Assembly: GCA_937927415.1 (NCBI GenBank)
Contig: CALBDS010000015.1
Location: 1-64,000, forward strand
DNA: 64,000 bases
Reading direction: 5' to 3'
Origin: an uncultured Rhodospirillaceae bacterium
GTDB lineage: Bacteria > Pseudomonadota > Alphaproteobacteria > Azospirillales > Azospirillaceae
Shown: positions 28,178 to 36,667 of the stretch, in pieces
Numbering within the stretch: position 1 is the first letter of the stretch
Layout: every line of letters begins with the position of its first letter
Translations under genes and position numbers: made by a program
The notes under the pieces: generated by a model
Databases searched by the model: none
What the model saw: the letters and a program-made list of their open reading frames with translations, nothing else
What the model was told of the DNA's origin: nothing

Positions 28178-29188
28178 TCAACGCGGCTTCACCGCCAGCA
28201 TCCGTTCCACCGACCGGCGGGCGGCCGCGGCCAGATCCGGGGCGATCTCCACCCGCGGCTCCAGGGTTTCCAGGGCCGTCAGGATGTTGGCCAGCGTGAT
28301 CTTCTTCATGTGCGGACACAGGTTGCAGGGGCGGACGAACTCCACGTCCGGCACCGCCGCGGCCACGTTGTCGCTCATGGAGCATTCGGTCACCATCAGC
28401 ACCCGCTGCGGGCGCTCGGCGGTCACGAAATCCACCATGCGGGCGGTGGAGCCGACGAAATCGGCGGCGTCCAGCACGTCGGGCGGACATTCGGGATGGG
28501 CGATCACCGTCAGCGCGTCGAACCGCCCGCGGAACTCGCGGATCTCGTCGCCGGTGAAGCGTTCATGCACCTCGCAGCGGCCCGACCACGGGATGATCTC
28601 CGTCCTGGTCTGGGTGGCGACATAGGCGGCCAGGAAACGGTCGGGCAGGAACAGCACCCGCGGCACGTTCAGCGATTCCACCACCTCCACCGCGTTGCCG
28701 GAGGTGCAGCAGATATCCACCTCCGCCTTCACCGCCGCCGACGTGTTGACATAGGCCACCACCGGCACGCCGGGATAGCGCAGGCGCAGGTCGCGCACGT
28801 CCTGCGGCGTGATGGATTCGGCCAGCGAACAGCCGGCCCCCGTGTCGGGGATCAGCACCGTGCGCGACGGGTTCATCAGCTTCGCCGTCTCGGCCATGAA
28901 ATGGACCCCGGCGACCACGATCACCTCGGCATCCGTTTCGGTGGCGCGGCGGGCCAGCGCCAAGCTGTCGCCCACGATGTCGGCGACCCCGTGAAAGATC
29001 TCCGGCGCCATGTAGTTGTGCGCCAGGATCACCGCGTTGCGCTGCCGCTTCAGCCGGTTGATGGCATCGACCAGCGGGGCGTGGAACGGCCATTCCACCG
29101 CCGGGATCACCCGTTTCAGCCGTTCGTAGACGGGGGCGGTCGCCTCGGCAATGGCGGGGGTGTAGGCAAGTCCACCGGCGTCGGGCAT
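28178..29188 (-). CDS. nadA: Quinolinate synthase A
   Basis: 336 residues. Condenses iminoaspartate with dihydroxyacetone phosphate to quinolinate on a [4Fe-4S] cluster. Motifs: VILAHNYMAPEIFHGVADIVGDS, VAGVHFMAETAKLMNP, PDTGAGCSLA (Cys120), a second Cys region DICCTSGNAVEVVE, and CNLCPHMKKITL (Cys288/Cys291), the expected iron-sulfur and substrate residues. ATG 29188 has AAGGAG upstream. First gene of the NAD operon; three tandem operator-like palindromes lie directly upstream, the nearest 13 bases from the start. Confidence 0.97.
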   Translation of the reverse strand: MPDAGGLAYTPAIAEATAPVYERLKRVIPAVEWPFHAPLVDAINRLKRQRNAVILAHNYMAPEIFHGVADIVGDSLALARRATETDAEVIVVAGVHFMAETAKLMNPSRTVLIPDTGAGCSLAESITPQDVRDLRLRYPGVPVVAYVNTSAAVKAEVDICCTSGNAVEVVESLNVPRVLFLPDRFLAAYVATQTRTEIIPWSGRCEVHERFTGDEIREFRGRFDALTVIAHPECPPDVLDAADFVGSTARMVDFVTAERPQRVLMVTECSMSDNVAAAVPDVEFVRPCNLCPHMKKITLANILTALETLEPRVEIAPDLAAAARRSVERMLAVKPR

Positions 29189-29200
29189 GGCACGCTCCTT

Positions 29201-29270
29201 TATGCTCCGATCGAGGTTATGTGTTTTATGCTCTCTGCGAGACTATGCGTCTATGCTCGTCATGAGCATA
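29201..29270 (-). promoter_or_regulatory. Three tandem NadQ-type operators upstream of nadA
   Basis: A perfect 7-5-7 palindrome TATGCTC-GTCAT-GAGCATA lies at 29252-29270. Two further sites have the same architecture and an intact left arm: TATGCTC-TCTGC-GAGACTA (29227-29245) and TATGCTC-CGATC-GAGGTTA (29201-29219), each matching the right arm in 5 of 7. Centres are 25-26 bases apart. As I recall, alphaproteobacterial nadABC operons are repressed by NadQ at sites containing ATGCTC/GAGCAT, which fits. The proximal site abuts the nadA SD, so binding could also block translation start or early elongation. Confidence 0.75.
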
Positions 29271-29433
29271 TATCGGGGGCCGCACGGCGCAACAAAAAAA
29301 TGGGGGTGCGGCAATCCGGTTTGCCCCTCGGCACCCGCTCGATTTGCTTTGGAAACGAAGCATCAGGGCTTTGCACCGCGCCGCCTTTCGTGATTGTCTT
29401 TCCTATGATCGATGGGCATCGGGGGAGGAAACG

Positions 29434-31911
29434 GTGGCGGGACGCGCGGGCAGATCGGCGGGACCGGCGGCGGTGCTGTTGCTGGCCGTTTGGCCCCTGG
29501 GGGCGGCCGCCCAGATCGTCACCGACGGCACCGTGGGGGCGGCCACCGCCATCACCGGACCGAACGCCACCATCGCCGCCACCCTGGGCACGCAAAAGGG
29601 CGGCAACCTGTTCCATTCCTTTTCCGCCTTTTCCGTCCCGGCGGGGGGCCGTGCGGTCTTTGCCGGACCGGACAGCGTGCGCAACGTGGTGGCCCGCGTC
29701 ACCGGCGGGCAGGCCAGCGCCATCGACGGCACGCTGGGCAGCACCATCCCCGGCGCCAACCTGTTCCTGCTGAACCCGGCGGGGATTTCGTTCGGCAGCG
29801 GCGCCAGCCTGTCGCTCGGCGGCAGCTTCCACGCCTCCACCGCCGACGGGCTGGTCTTCGCCGACGGTGCGCGGTACGAGGCGCGCAGCCCCGCGGGCTC
29901 GGTGCTGACGGTGGCGGAACCGGCGGCCTTCGGCTTCACCGGGGCCAACCCCGGCGCCATCACCATCAGCGGCGGCACGCTGGCGGTGGGCACCGGCAAG
30001 GCGCTGTCGCTGGTGGGCGGCAACGTCACCCTGGACACCGCCGCCCGGGTCACCGCCCCGGCGGGCACCCTGACCCTGGCCGCCATGGGGGGCACGGGCA
30101 CGGTGTCCCTGTCCGACCCGCTGGCGTCCCAGGCGGCGCGCAGCGGCACCGTCACCGTGACGAACGGCGCCACCGCCGGCACCAACGGCAACGGCGGCGG
30201 GGCGGTGCGCATCACCGGCGGGCGGCTGACCGTCACCGGCAGCGGGGTGGTCAGCGCCAACAACACCGGCGCCACCCCCGCCACCGCCGGGGTGGCGGTG
30301 GCGGCATCCCGCGTCACCGTGTCCGACGCCGGCCAGATCACCGCGCACGCCGCCGGCAGCGGACAGGCCGGCACCATCGCCATCGACACCGGCGGCACCG
30401 ACCCCGCCACCGGCGGCACGGTGGAGGTGCTGGGCGACGGCCGCACCGTCAATACGCTGATCGCCGCCCGCGCGCTGCGCGGGTCCACGGCGCGGGCGGG
30501 CACGATCACGGTGCGCGCGGGCACCGTCACCATCACCTATGGCGGGCAGATGACCACCTCCAGCCTGTCCACCGGCGATGCGGGGGAAATCACCGTCACC
30601 GCCGGGCGCACGGTGATGGACCACCAGCAATCGGGCTATGCCACCGGCACCGGCCTGTTCAGCCTCGCCCCCAGCCAGAGCGGCGGGGCCGCCGGTTCCA
30701 TCGCCGTCAACGGCGGCTCGCTGGAACTCTACGGCGGCGCCCAGGTCAGCACCCGTTCGGGCGGGCCGGGACGGGCGGGCGTGATCGACGTGCGGGTGGA
30801 CCGGCTGGTGGTCCATGGGCACATCGGCGTGGACAGTTCGATGATTACCAGCCAGGGCACCGGATCGGGCGACGGCGGCACCATCACCATCGTGGCTGAC
30901 AGCATCGCCCTGACCGACGGCGGGCGCATCACCAGCAACGCCCGCGGCTCCGGCGGCGGCGGCACCATCACCGTCACCGCCCGCCGCATCGAGATGGCCC
31001 AGGGCAGCGAAGAGGTCCAGACCGGCATCGGCAGCCGCGCCAACCCCGGATCCAGCGGCAGCGGCGGCACCATCACCGTCACCGCCGACAGCATCGGCAT
31101 CGCATCGGGCGCGCGCATCACCACCAGCACGGCGGGGGCGGGCAATGCCGGCACCATCCGCGTCACCGCCAACACCATCCGCCTGGACGGCAGCGGCCAG
31201 CCGGCGGGCAGCCTGACCGGCATTGCCTCGTCCGCCGAATCGACCGACACCGCCGGGGCCGGCGGCGCCATCACCGTCACCGCCGGCGACATGACCATCG
31301 CCAACGGCGCCAGCGTGCAGGCCTCCAGCTTCGGCAGCGGGGCGGCGGGGGACATCGCCATCACCACCACCCGCAGCCTGACCATCCGGGGCGGCACCGT
31401 CGCCACCGCCACCACCCGGTCGGACGGCGGCAACATCGTCATCGACGGCGGCGGGCTGGCCCACATGAACGGCGGCCAGATCACCACCAGCGTGGCCGGC
31501 GGGGCCGGCAACGGCGGCAACATCACCGCCCGGGCCACGACGATGGTGCTGAACCACGCCACCGTGTCGGCCAACGCCTGGGGCGGCAACGGCGGCAACA
31601 TCACCGTGTCGGCGGAAACCCTGCTGGCCTCCCCCGACACGCGGGGGGAGGCGTCGTCGCGCCTGGGCGTGTCGGGCCAAGTGGTCATCCAGGGGGCGGA
31701 AAGCACCGCCGGGCTGTCGGTGGTGCCGCTGGCAACGGAGTATGTGGACGCCGCGGGGCTGCTGCGGTCCACCTGCGCCACCCGCGCCGGGGACAGCCGG
31801 TCCAGCACCTTCACCGGCGGCGGGCGCGGGGGCCTTCCCCCCTCCCCCGACGGGCCGCTGCTGGCGGGGACGGAGGGGCGCGGACCGGCACGGGTGGCGT
31901 GCGCACCATGA
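29434..31911 (+). CDS. Secreted TPS-domain beta-helix protein (filamentous-haemagglutinin family), partner of CHAT protease
   Basis: 825 residues from GTG 29434, chosen because GGAGG is 5 bases upstream and it yields a clean signal peptide (cut near GAAA-Q, residue 26). Residues about 27-150 are a TPS domain (DGTVGAATAITGPNATIAA, VRNVVARVTGG, then the NPxGI signature as LLNPAGISF, Asn114). The rest is Gly/Thr/Ala beta-helix with repeats such as GGTITVTA and NGGNITV. The tail has STCATRAGDSRSSTF followed by GGRGGLPPSPDGPLL, a C-terminal motif I know from cyanobacterial relatives. It overlaps the CHAT gene by ATGA, so translation is coupled. No TpsB pore gene is present. Possibly a secreted scaffold or adhesin processed by its partner (inference). 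Confidence 0.88.
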   Translation: MAGRAGRSAGPAAVLLLAVWPLGAAAQIVTDGTVGAATAITGPNATIAATLGTQKGGNLFHSFSAFSVPAGGRAVFAGPDSVRNVVARVTGGQASAIDGTLGSTIPGANLFLLNPAGISFGSGASLSLGGSFHASTADGLVFADGARYEARSPAGSVLTVAEPAAFGFTGANPGAITISGGTLAVGTGKALSLVGGNVTLDTAARVTAPAGTLTLAAMGGTGTVSLSDPLASQAARSGTVTVTNGATAGTNGNGGGAVRITGGRLTVTGSGVVSANNTGATPATAGVAVAASRVTVSDAGQITAHAAGSGQAGTIAIDTGGTDPATGGTVEVLGDGRTVNTLIAARALRGSTARAGTITVRAGTVTITYGGQMTTSSLSTGDAGEITVTAGRTVMDHQQSGYATGTGLFSLAPSQSGGAAGSIAVNGGSLELYGGAQVSTRSGGPGRAGVIDVRVDRLVVHGHIGVDSSMITSQGTGSGDGGTITIVADSIALTDGGRITSNARGSGGGGTITVTARRIEMAQGSEEVQTGIGSRANPGSSGSGGTITVTADSIGIASGARITTSTAGAGNAGTIRVTANTIRLDGSGQPAGSLTGIASSAESTDTAGAGGAITVTAGDMTIANGASVQASSFGSGAAGDIAITTTRSLTIRGGTVATATTRSDGGNIVIDGGGLAHMNGGQITTSVAGGAGNGGNITARATTMVLNHATVSANAWGGNGGNITVSAETLLASPDTRGEASSRLGVSGQVVIQGAESTAGLSVVPLATEYVDAAGLLRSTCATRAGDSRSSTFTGGGRGGLPPSPDGPLLAGTEGRGPARVACAP

Positions 31912-33968
31912 GACGGGCCGCCCCCCTCGCCCTTTTGCTGCTGGCCGCCCTGCCGGCACCGGGCGCCACCACCACCCTGGATGAGGCCGAGGCGCAGGCC
32001 CGCCAGGGCTTCCTGCCCCGCGCGGCGGAGGATTACCGCGCCGTGCTCGCCACCCCCGCCCTGGCCGAAGACGACCGCGCCGCCGCCCATCTGGGGCTGG
32101 GCAACACGCTGCTGCGCCTGGGCGAACGGGCGGAGGCGCGCCGCCACCTGGACACCGCCGCCGGCCCCCCCGCCACCCGCGCCGCCGCCCTGACCGGCCT
32201 GGGCGTGCTGGAGGGGGCGGAGGGCCGGGCGGACGCCGCCACCGCCCGATTCCGCGCGGCCTTCGACGCCGCGGCGGCGGGCCAGCCGTTGACCGCAGCG
32301 CAGGCGGCGATCAACGCCGCCCGCACCCTGCCCGCCGACGCCCGCCCCTGGCTGGAGCGCGCCGCCACCCATCTGGACCGCGCACCGGAAACGCCCGCCG
32401 CCGTGCTGGCGTGGGTGGCGCTGGGCCGCGGGTGGGCGTCGCTGCCCGACGGGCGGCCCGCCGCCCGAGCGGCCTATGCCCGCGCCGCCGCCCTGGCCGA
32501 ACGGCTGGGCGACCGCCGCGGCGAGTCCTTTGCCTGGGGCTACATGGGCCAGCTCTACGAGCACACCGGCCAGCGGGCGGAGGCGCGCGATCTGACCGGC
32601 CGCGCCATCGCCGCCGCCGTCGCCGCCGACGCCCCCGACAGCCTCTATCTGTGGCACTGGCAGGCGGGCCGGCTGGCGGTGACCGAAGCCGAGGCGGCGG
32701 CGGCGTTCGAGCGGGCGGTGACGGTGCTGGACGGGGTGCGCGCCGACCTGACCGCCGCCGGCACGCCCGGCGGCGAGGATGTCTTCCGCGAGCGGGTCGA
32801 GCCGGTGTTCCGCGGCTACGCCGACCGGCTGCTGCGGGCGGCGGCCCCCGGCGATCCGGCCCCCCTGATCCGCGCCCGCGCGGTCATGGAGCAGATGAAG
32901 GCCGCCGAGCTTGAGGATTACTTCAAGGACGATTGCGTCGCCGCGCTCGATTCCCGCAGCCGCTCCATCGACCGGGTGGCGGAGCGCACGGCCGCCCTCT
33001 ACCCCATCATCCTGCCCGATCGGCTGGAAATGCTGGTGTCCATCGGCGACGGCATCCAGCGGTTCACCGTGCCGGTCGATCGCCGCACCCTGACCCGCGC
33101 CGTGGACGATTTCCGCCGCCTGCTGGAAAAACGCTCCACCCACCAGTACATGGACCGCGCCCGCGAACTGTACGGCTGGCTGATCCGTCCGCTGGAAACC
33201 CAACTGGCCGCCGCCGGCATCGACACGCTGGTGATCGTGCCCGACGGGCCGCTGCGCACCATTCCGCTGGCCGCCCTTCACGACGGCACCGGCTTTCTCG
33301 CCAGCCGCTACGCCGTCACCACCGCACCGGGCCTGACCCTGACCGATCCCCGCCCCCTGGCCCCCGACCGCGCCGGCCTGCTGCTGGCCGGGGTCAGCGA
33401 GGGCGTGCAGGGCTACGCCCCCCTGCCCCACGTCGGCGAGGAGACGGAACGGCTGTCCCGCCTGTTCCCCGCCCGCGTGCTGCTCAATGAGGATTTCACC
33501 GCCGCCCGGCTGGCGGGGGAGTTGCGGCGCACGCCCTACAGCCTCGTCCACATCGCATCCCACGGAGAGGTGCGCGGCGACCACGCCCAGAGCTTCCTGC
33601 TGACCCACGACGGCCGGCTGACGCTCGACCGGCTGGAGGCGCTGGTGCGGCTGGGCCGCTTCCGCCCCGACCCGGTGGAACTGCTGGTGCTGTCCGCCTG
33701 CCAGACGGCGGCGGGGGACGAGCGGGCCGCCCTGGGGCTGGCCGGCGTCGCCATCAAGGCCGGCGCCCGCAGCGCACTCGCCAGCCTGTGGTCGGTCAGC
33801 GACGAGGCGTCCGCCCGGCTGATGGAGGATTTCTACGCCCAGCTCCGCACCCCCGGCGTCACCAAGGCCGAATCCCTGCGCCGGGCACAGGCGGCCCTGA
33901 TCGCCAACCCGCGGTATCGGCATCCCTATTACTGGTCGGGGTTCGTGCTGATCGGGAATTGGTTGTAG
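31908..33968 (+). CDS. Secreted TPR-CHAT caspase-like protease
   Basis: 686 residues. A signal peptide (MRRAAPLALLLLAALPAPGA), TPR-like helical repeats (about 25-300, many Ala/Leu/Arg helices), a linker, then a CHAT domain (about 400-686). The catalytic dyad is visible: His552 in LVHIASHGE and Cys598 in LVLSACQTAAGD; downstream are GLAGVAIKAGARSALASLWSVSDEAS and the C-terminal HPYYWSGFVLIGNWL, all typical. CHAT is the caspase-HetF-associated peptidase fold. The ATG overlaps the stop of the TPS protein gene (ATGA). An exported CHAT protease next to a secreted beta-helix protein suggests processing or regulation of that protein outside the cytoplasm (inference). Confidence 0.93.
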   Translation: MRRAAPLALLLLAALPAPGATTTLDEAEAQARQGFLPRAAEDYRAVLATPALAEDDRAAAHLGLGNTLLRLGERAEARRHLDTAAGPPATRAAALTGLGVLEGAEGRADAATARFRAAFDAAAAGQPLTAAQAAINAARTLPADARPWLERAATHLDRAPETPAAVLAWVALGRGWASLPDGRPAARAAYARAAALAERLGDRRGESFAWGYMGQLYEHTGQRAEARDLTGRAIAAAVAADAPDSLYLWHWQAGRLAVTEAEAAAAFERAVTVLDGVRADLTAAGTPGGEDVFRERVEPVFRGYADRLLRAAAPGDPAPLIRARAVMEQMKAAELEDYFKDDCVAALDSRSRSIDRVAERTAALYPIILPDRLEMLVSIGDGIQRFTVPVDRRTLTRAVDDFRRLLEKRSTHQYMDRARELYGWLIRPLETQLAAAGIDTLVIVPDGPLRTIPLAALHDGTGFLASRYAVTTAPGLTLTDPRPLAPDRAGLLLAGVSEGVQGYAPLPHVGEETERLSRLFPARVLLNEDFTAARLAGELRRTPYSLVHIASHGEVRGDHAQSFLLTHDGRLTLDRLEALVRLGRFRPDPVELLVLSACQTAAGDERAALGLAGVAIKAGARSALASLWSVSDEASARLMEDFYAQLRTPGVTKAESLRRAQAALIANPRYRHPYYWSGFVLIGNWL

Positions 33969-33979
33969 GGGGGATCATT

Positions 33980-34037
33980 GGGCTGCCGCCCAAACCCGCT
34001 TGGGGGGATCCCCAAACCCCCTCTTTCTTTGTCTGAT
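33980..34037 (+). terminator. Double-hairpin terminator after the CHAT gene
   Basis: Two small hairpins, TTGGGC-TGCC-GCCCAA (33980-33995) and TTGGGG-GGAT-CCCCAA (34002-34017), are followed by the pyrimidine-rich CTCTTTCTTTGTC. It would separate the DUF928 gene from the TPS-CHAT pair; the T tract is imperfect, so readthrough is possible. Confidence 0.5.
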
Positions 34038-34137
34038 CGAAATGGCCATCCCTGATCCGCCGTTTTGGGGGTTCTGTGCGGGTGTATATCATGGTATGTT
34101 TTGCAGCCTGAAAGATCGGCAACCCAGGGATGATCCG

Positions 34138-34875
34138 ATGCCCCCGCGCCTTGCCTCATTGGCCGCCGCTTCGCTGATTGCCGGGCCGCTGCTGGCGGTG
34201 GCTCCCGCCCTGGCGCAAAACGCATCCACTGCTCCGGCGGGGCTGCAAACGGCACCGGCCGCCGGCACGCATCCGATCATCTACCGCCAGAATCCCCGCG
34301 GCACCCCCGGCACCCGCATCACCGGCCAGACCCGCGGCACCGGCACCGCCCCGGTTCTGACCACGCTTGCCCCCTTCGACACCGGCGAAACCACCCTGGC
34401 CCAGCCGACGCTGTACTGGTTCGTCTCCCGCCCGGTGAATGCCATGGTGGAGGTGACCATCGTGGAAGAGGCGACCCAGAAAACCGTGCTGGAGGTCACC
34501 ACCGAAGGGCCGGTCGAACCGGGCATCTGGGCCTTCCCCCTGGGGGTCCACCGCATCGCCCTGGTGCCCGATGTGGAATACCGCTGGTCGGTGGCGCTGG
34601 TGCGCGACCAGAACCGCCGGTCGATGGATCTGTTCGCCAGCGGCACCATCCTGCGCGTCAATCTGCCGCCGCACCTGTCGTCACAGTTGAACAAGGTGGG
34701 ACCGGCGGACATGCCCTATTTCCTGGCCAGCGCCGGGCTGTGGTACGACGCCCTGACCATGCTGTCGGTCCAGATCGCCAACAACCCCCGCGACCGCACC
34801 TTGCGCGAAACCCGCGCCAGCCTGCTGGAACAGGTGGGGCTGAGCGAAGCCGCAGCCTTCGACCGGGTGCTGTAA
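34138..34875 (+). CDS. Secreted DUF928 protein
   Basis: 245 residues with a signal peptide (MPPRLASLAAASLIAGPLLAVAPALA). The body follows the DUF928 pattern: NPRGTPGTRITGQTRGTG, LTTLAPFDTGETTLAQPTLYWFVSRP, VEVTIVEEATQKTVLEVT, PGIWAFPLGVHRIALVPDVEYRWSVALVRDQNRRS (in parts), LFASGTILRV, and the helical end with GLWYDALTMLSVQI and LLEQVGL. DUF928 has no known function; in cyanobacteria it occurs with CHAT proteases and TPS-domain proteins, exactly the neighbours here. ATG 34138 is used because the signal peptide begins there. Predicted periplasmic or exported. Confidence 0.85.
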   Translation: MPPRLASLAAASLIAGPLLAVAPALAQNASTAPAGLQTAPAAGTHPIIYRQNPRGTPGTRITGQTRGTGTAPVLTTLAPFDTGETTLAQPTLYWFVSRPVNAMVEVTIVEEATQKTVLEVTTEGPVEPGIWAFPLGVHRIALVPDVEYRWSVALVRDQNRRSMDLFASGTILRVNLPPHLSSQLNKVGPADMPYFLASAGLWYDALTMLSVQIANNPRDRTLRETRASLLEQVGLSEAAAFDRVL

Positions 34876-35177
34876 CACCCCGGCACCCCTAACGTTGCGT
34901 TGCCGAACCCGACCGGAAAGCACCCGATTCGCGCTGTCGTGCGGGTGCATGGCAATGGCTTTTGCCAGAAATACTATCATCAAAGATTATATTCTCACAG
35001 AAAACAACAAAGTAACGGCCTTTGATTTTCCTTATTTATACAAACAAATGAATGCATATGGATGTAACAAATATGATGAAACAATAATAACCCAAAAATA
35101 AATCCAATTATATTTGACCATGAAGCCTTTCCGGCACCAACAATTGCGCGTTAACCGCCAATTTCAAGGTGCCCGAT
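34876..35177. promoter_or_regulatory. AT-rich spacer upstream of the lipase-like gene
   Basis: From about 34,970 to 35,120 this stretch is very AT-rich (runs such as ATAATAACCCAAAAATAAATC) between GC-rich genes, like the island upstream of the adhesin at 4,575-5,272. No gene is supported: the 68-codon frame at 34895 has no homology I know and no SD. It probably holds the promoter of the lipase-like gene. Confidence 0.5.
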
Positions 35178-36509
35178 ATGGCTTATGATATTGTTCAGTC
35201 CGCTTGGCTGCTTGGCATCGCTGCCAACGGCGCATCCAGCATCAAGGTTCCGTCAACCATCACGGACGGGCAGAGCTTTCTCGAACAAAACCTTTCGCTT
35301 TACCTGAACGGCAACACGCAGGATCAGGGCGGCACTTTCCCCGGCTTCCTATCGGTCTTCAACACCCAGGTCGCCAACGGCCCGTGGGAGATCGCATGGG
35401 GGCCGCACGTGTATCTGGCCCCCGGCTGCAACGAGGCGACCAACGCCATGTTTGTGGCCAAATACACCGACACCAGCGTGACGCCGAACGCATCCACCTA
35501 TGTGGTGGCCATCGCCGCCACCAACCCCGCGTCCTTCTACGACTGGATCAAGGAAGACGCGCAGGTGGAAGCGACGCTGACGGTCCAATGGCCGCTGCCC
35601 GCCAATTACGTCTATTCCGCCCACACCCATCTGCCCTATGACGCCAACACGCCGCTGATTTCGGCGGGCACGGCGCTGGGGATCAGCAACCTGCTGAACA
35701 ACGTCAAGCCGAAGAACGGTCCCGACATCCAGACCTTCCTGTCGCAGTCGGCCAACGCCAACGACACGCTGATCTTTGCCGGCCACAGCCTGGCCGGGGC
35801 GCTGACGCCGACGCTGGCGTTCTATCTGTACCCCACCGGCTCCACCAACAGCGGATGGAAGCAGGTTCTGGTCCTGCCCACCGCCGGCGCCACGCCGGGC
35901 AACGGCGGCCCCGGCCTGACCGAAAAGAACCCGACCGGGTTCGCGCAGCTCTTCACCCAGAATTTCCCCCAGGTTTCCACCGGGCTTTCCCCCTACACCA
36001 CCTGGAACACCGACTACGCCAATCAGGCCGACGTGGTGCCCCACGCCTGGAACCAGTTGGGCGACTTCATCCCCACGCTGAGCCTGACCAACCCCTGGGG
36101 CGTGCTGTCGGCGGGCATGGCCGTGACCTTGACCGGGCTGTTGAAGACGGCGCAGGGCATCGCCCTTGACGGCCATTACACCAACCTGCCCCAGACCACC
36201 TTCGCCCCGTCGGGCAAGATGTACTCCTGGATCCTGAACTCCCAGACCGACCAGTACGAATACCCGCCGACCGCGGTCGATGCCCCGGTCTATTCCAAGG
36301 AGAACCCGCTCAGCACCAACGACGATCTGGGATCGGCGCTTCTGGTCAGCCATGTGCAGGCTTACTTCTTCTTCTTCAACGTTCTGCCGGGGCCGCGGAT
36401 GCCGCCGGGCGGTCTGGTGCCGGTGCCGCTGCAGGCTGATGGCACGCCGCCCCAGCCAGCCCCCACCCGCAAGGATCTGGAACGTCAGGCCGCCCTGCTG
36501 TCAAGCTGA
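35178..36509 (+). CDS. Class-3-lipase-like alpha/beta hydrolase
   Basis: 443 residues. The nucleophile elbow is FAGHSLAGALTPTLAFYL (GxSxG, Ser204). Downstream NQADVVPHAWNQL matches the Asp block typical of class 3 lipases (N-x-x-D-x-V-P), and DGHYTNLP supplies a candidate His. An N-terminal segment APGCNEATNAMFVAKY precedes a strand TYVVAIAATNPASFYDWIKE, in the style of fungal-type lipases. ATG 35178 has AAGGTG 7 bases upstream; a GTG at 35169 is possible. There is no signal peptide or TM helix, so it is cytoplasmic or leaves by another route. Substrate unknown. Confidence 0.85.
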   Translation: MAYDIVQSAWLLGIAANGASSIKVPSTITDGQSFLEQNLSLYLNGNTQDQGGTFPGFLSVFNTQVANGPWEIAWGPHVYLAPGCNEATNAMFVAKYTDTSVTPNASTYVVAIAATNPASFYDWIKEDAQVEATLTVQWPLPANYVYSAHTHLPYDANTPLISAGTALGISNLLNNVKPKNGPDIQTFLSQSANANDTLIFAGHSLAGALTPTLAFYLYPTGSTNSGWKQVLVLPTAGATPGNGGPGLTEKNPTGFAQLFTQNFPQVSTGLSPYTTWNTDYANQADVVPHAWNQLGDFIPTLSLTNPWGVLSAGMAVTLTGLLKTAQGIALDGHYTNLPQTTFAPSGKMYSWILNSQTDQYEYPPTAVDAPVYSKENPLSTNDDLGSALLVSHVQAYFFFFNVLPGPRMPPGGLVPVPLQADGTPPQPAPTRKDLERQAALLSS

Positions 36510-36667
36510 CGGCGATCCCGGCCGGCAAGGGTCGGATGGCGGGGTGAGGGATGCAAAGTGGGGGTGCGTGCGAATCAGGGCTTGACCCGTCGCGGCTTTC
36601 CCCGACAACTCCCATATCGTCACTCAACCGCCATCTGACCGTCTGCCGGATAAAAGAGGATTGCCCG

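Noticed and set aside
26624..29773. Plus-strand frame of 1,049 codons across nadB and nadA
   Set aside because: Antisense shadow of two unmistakable enzymes; composition is Arg/Gly/His-rich and meaningless.
30729..33923. Minus-strand frame of 1,064 codons opposite the TPS and CHAT genes
   Set aside because: No domain; the plus strand carries well-conserved motifs throughout.
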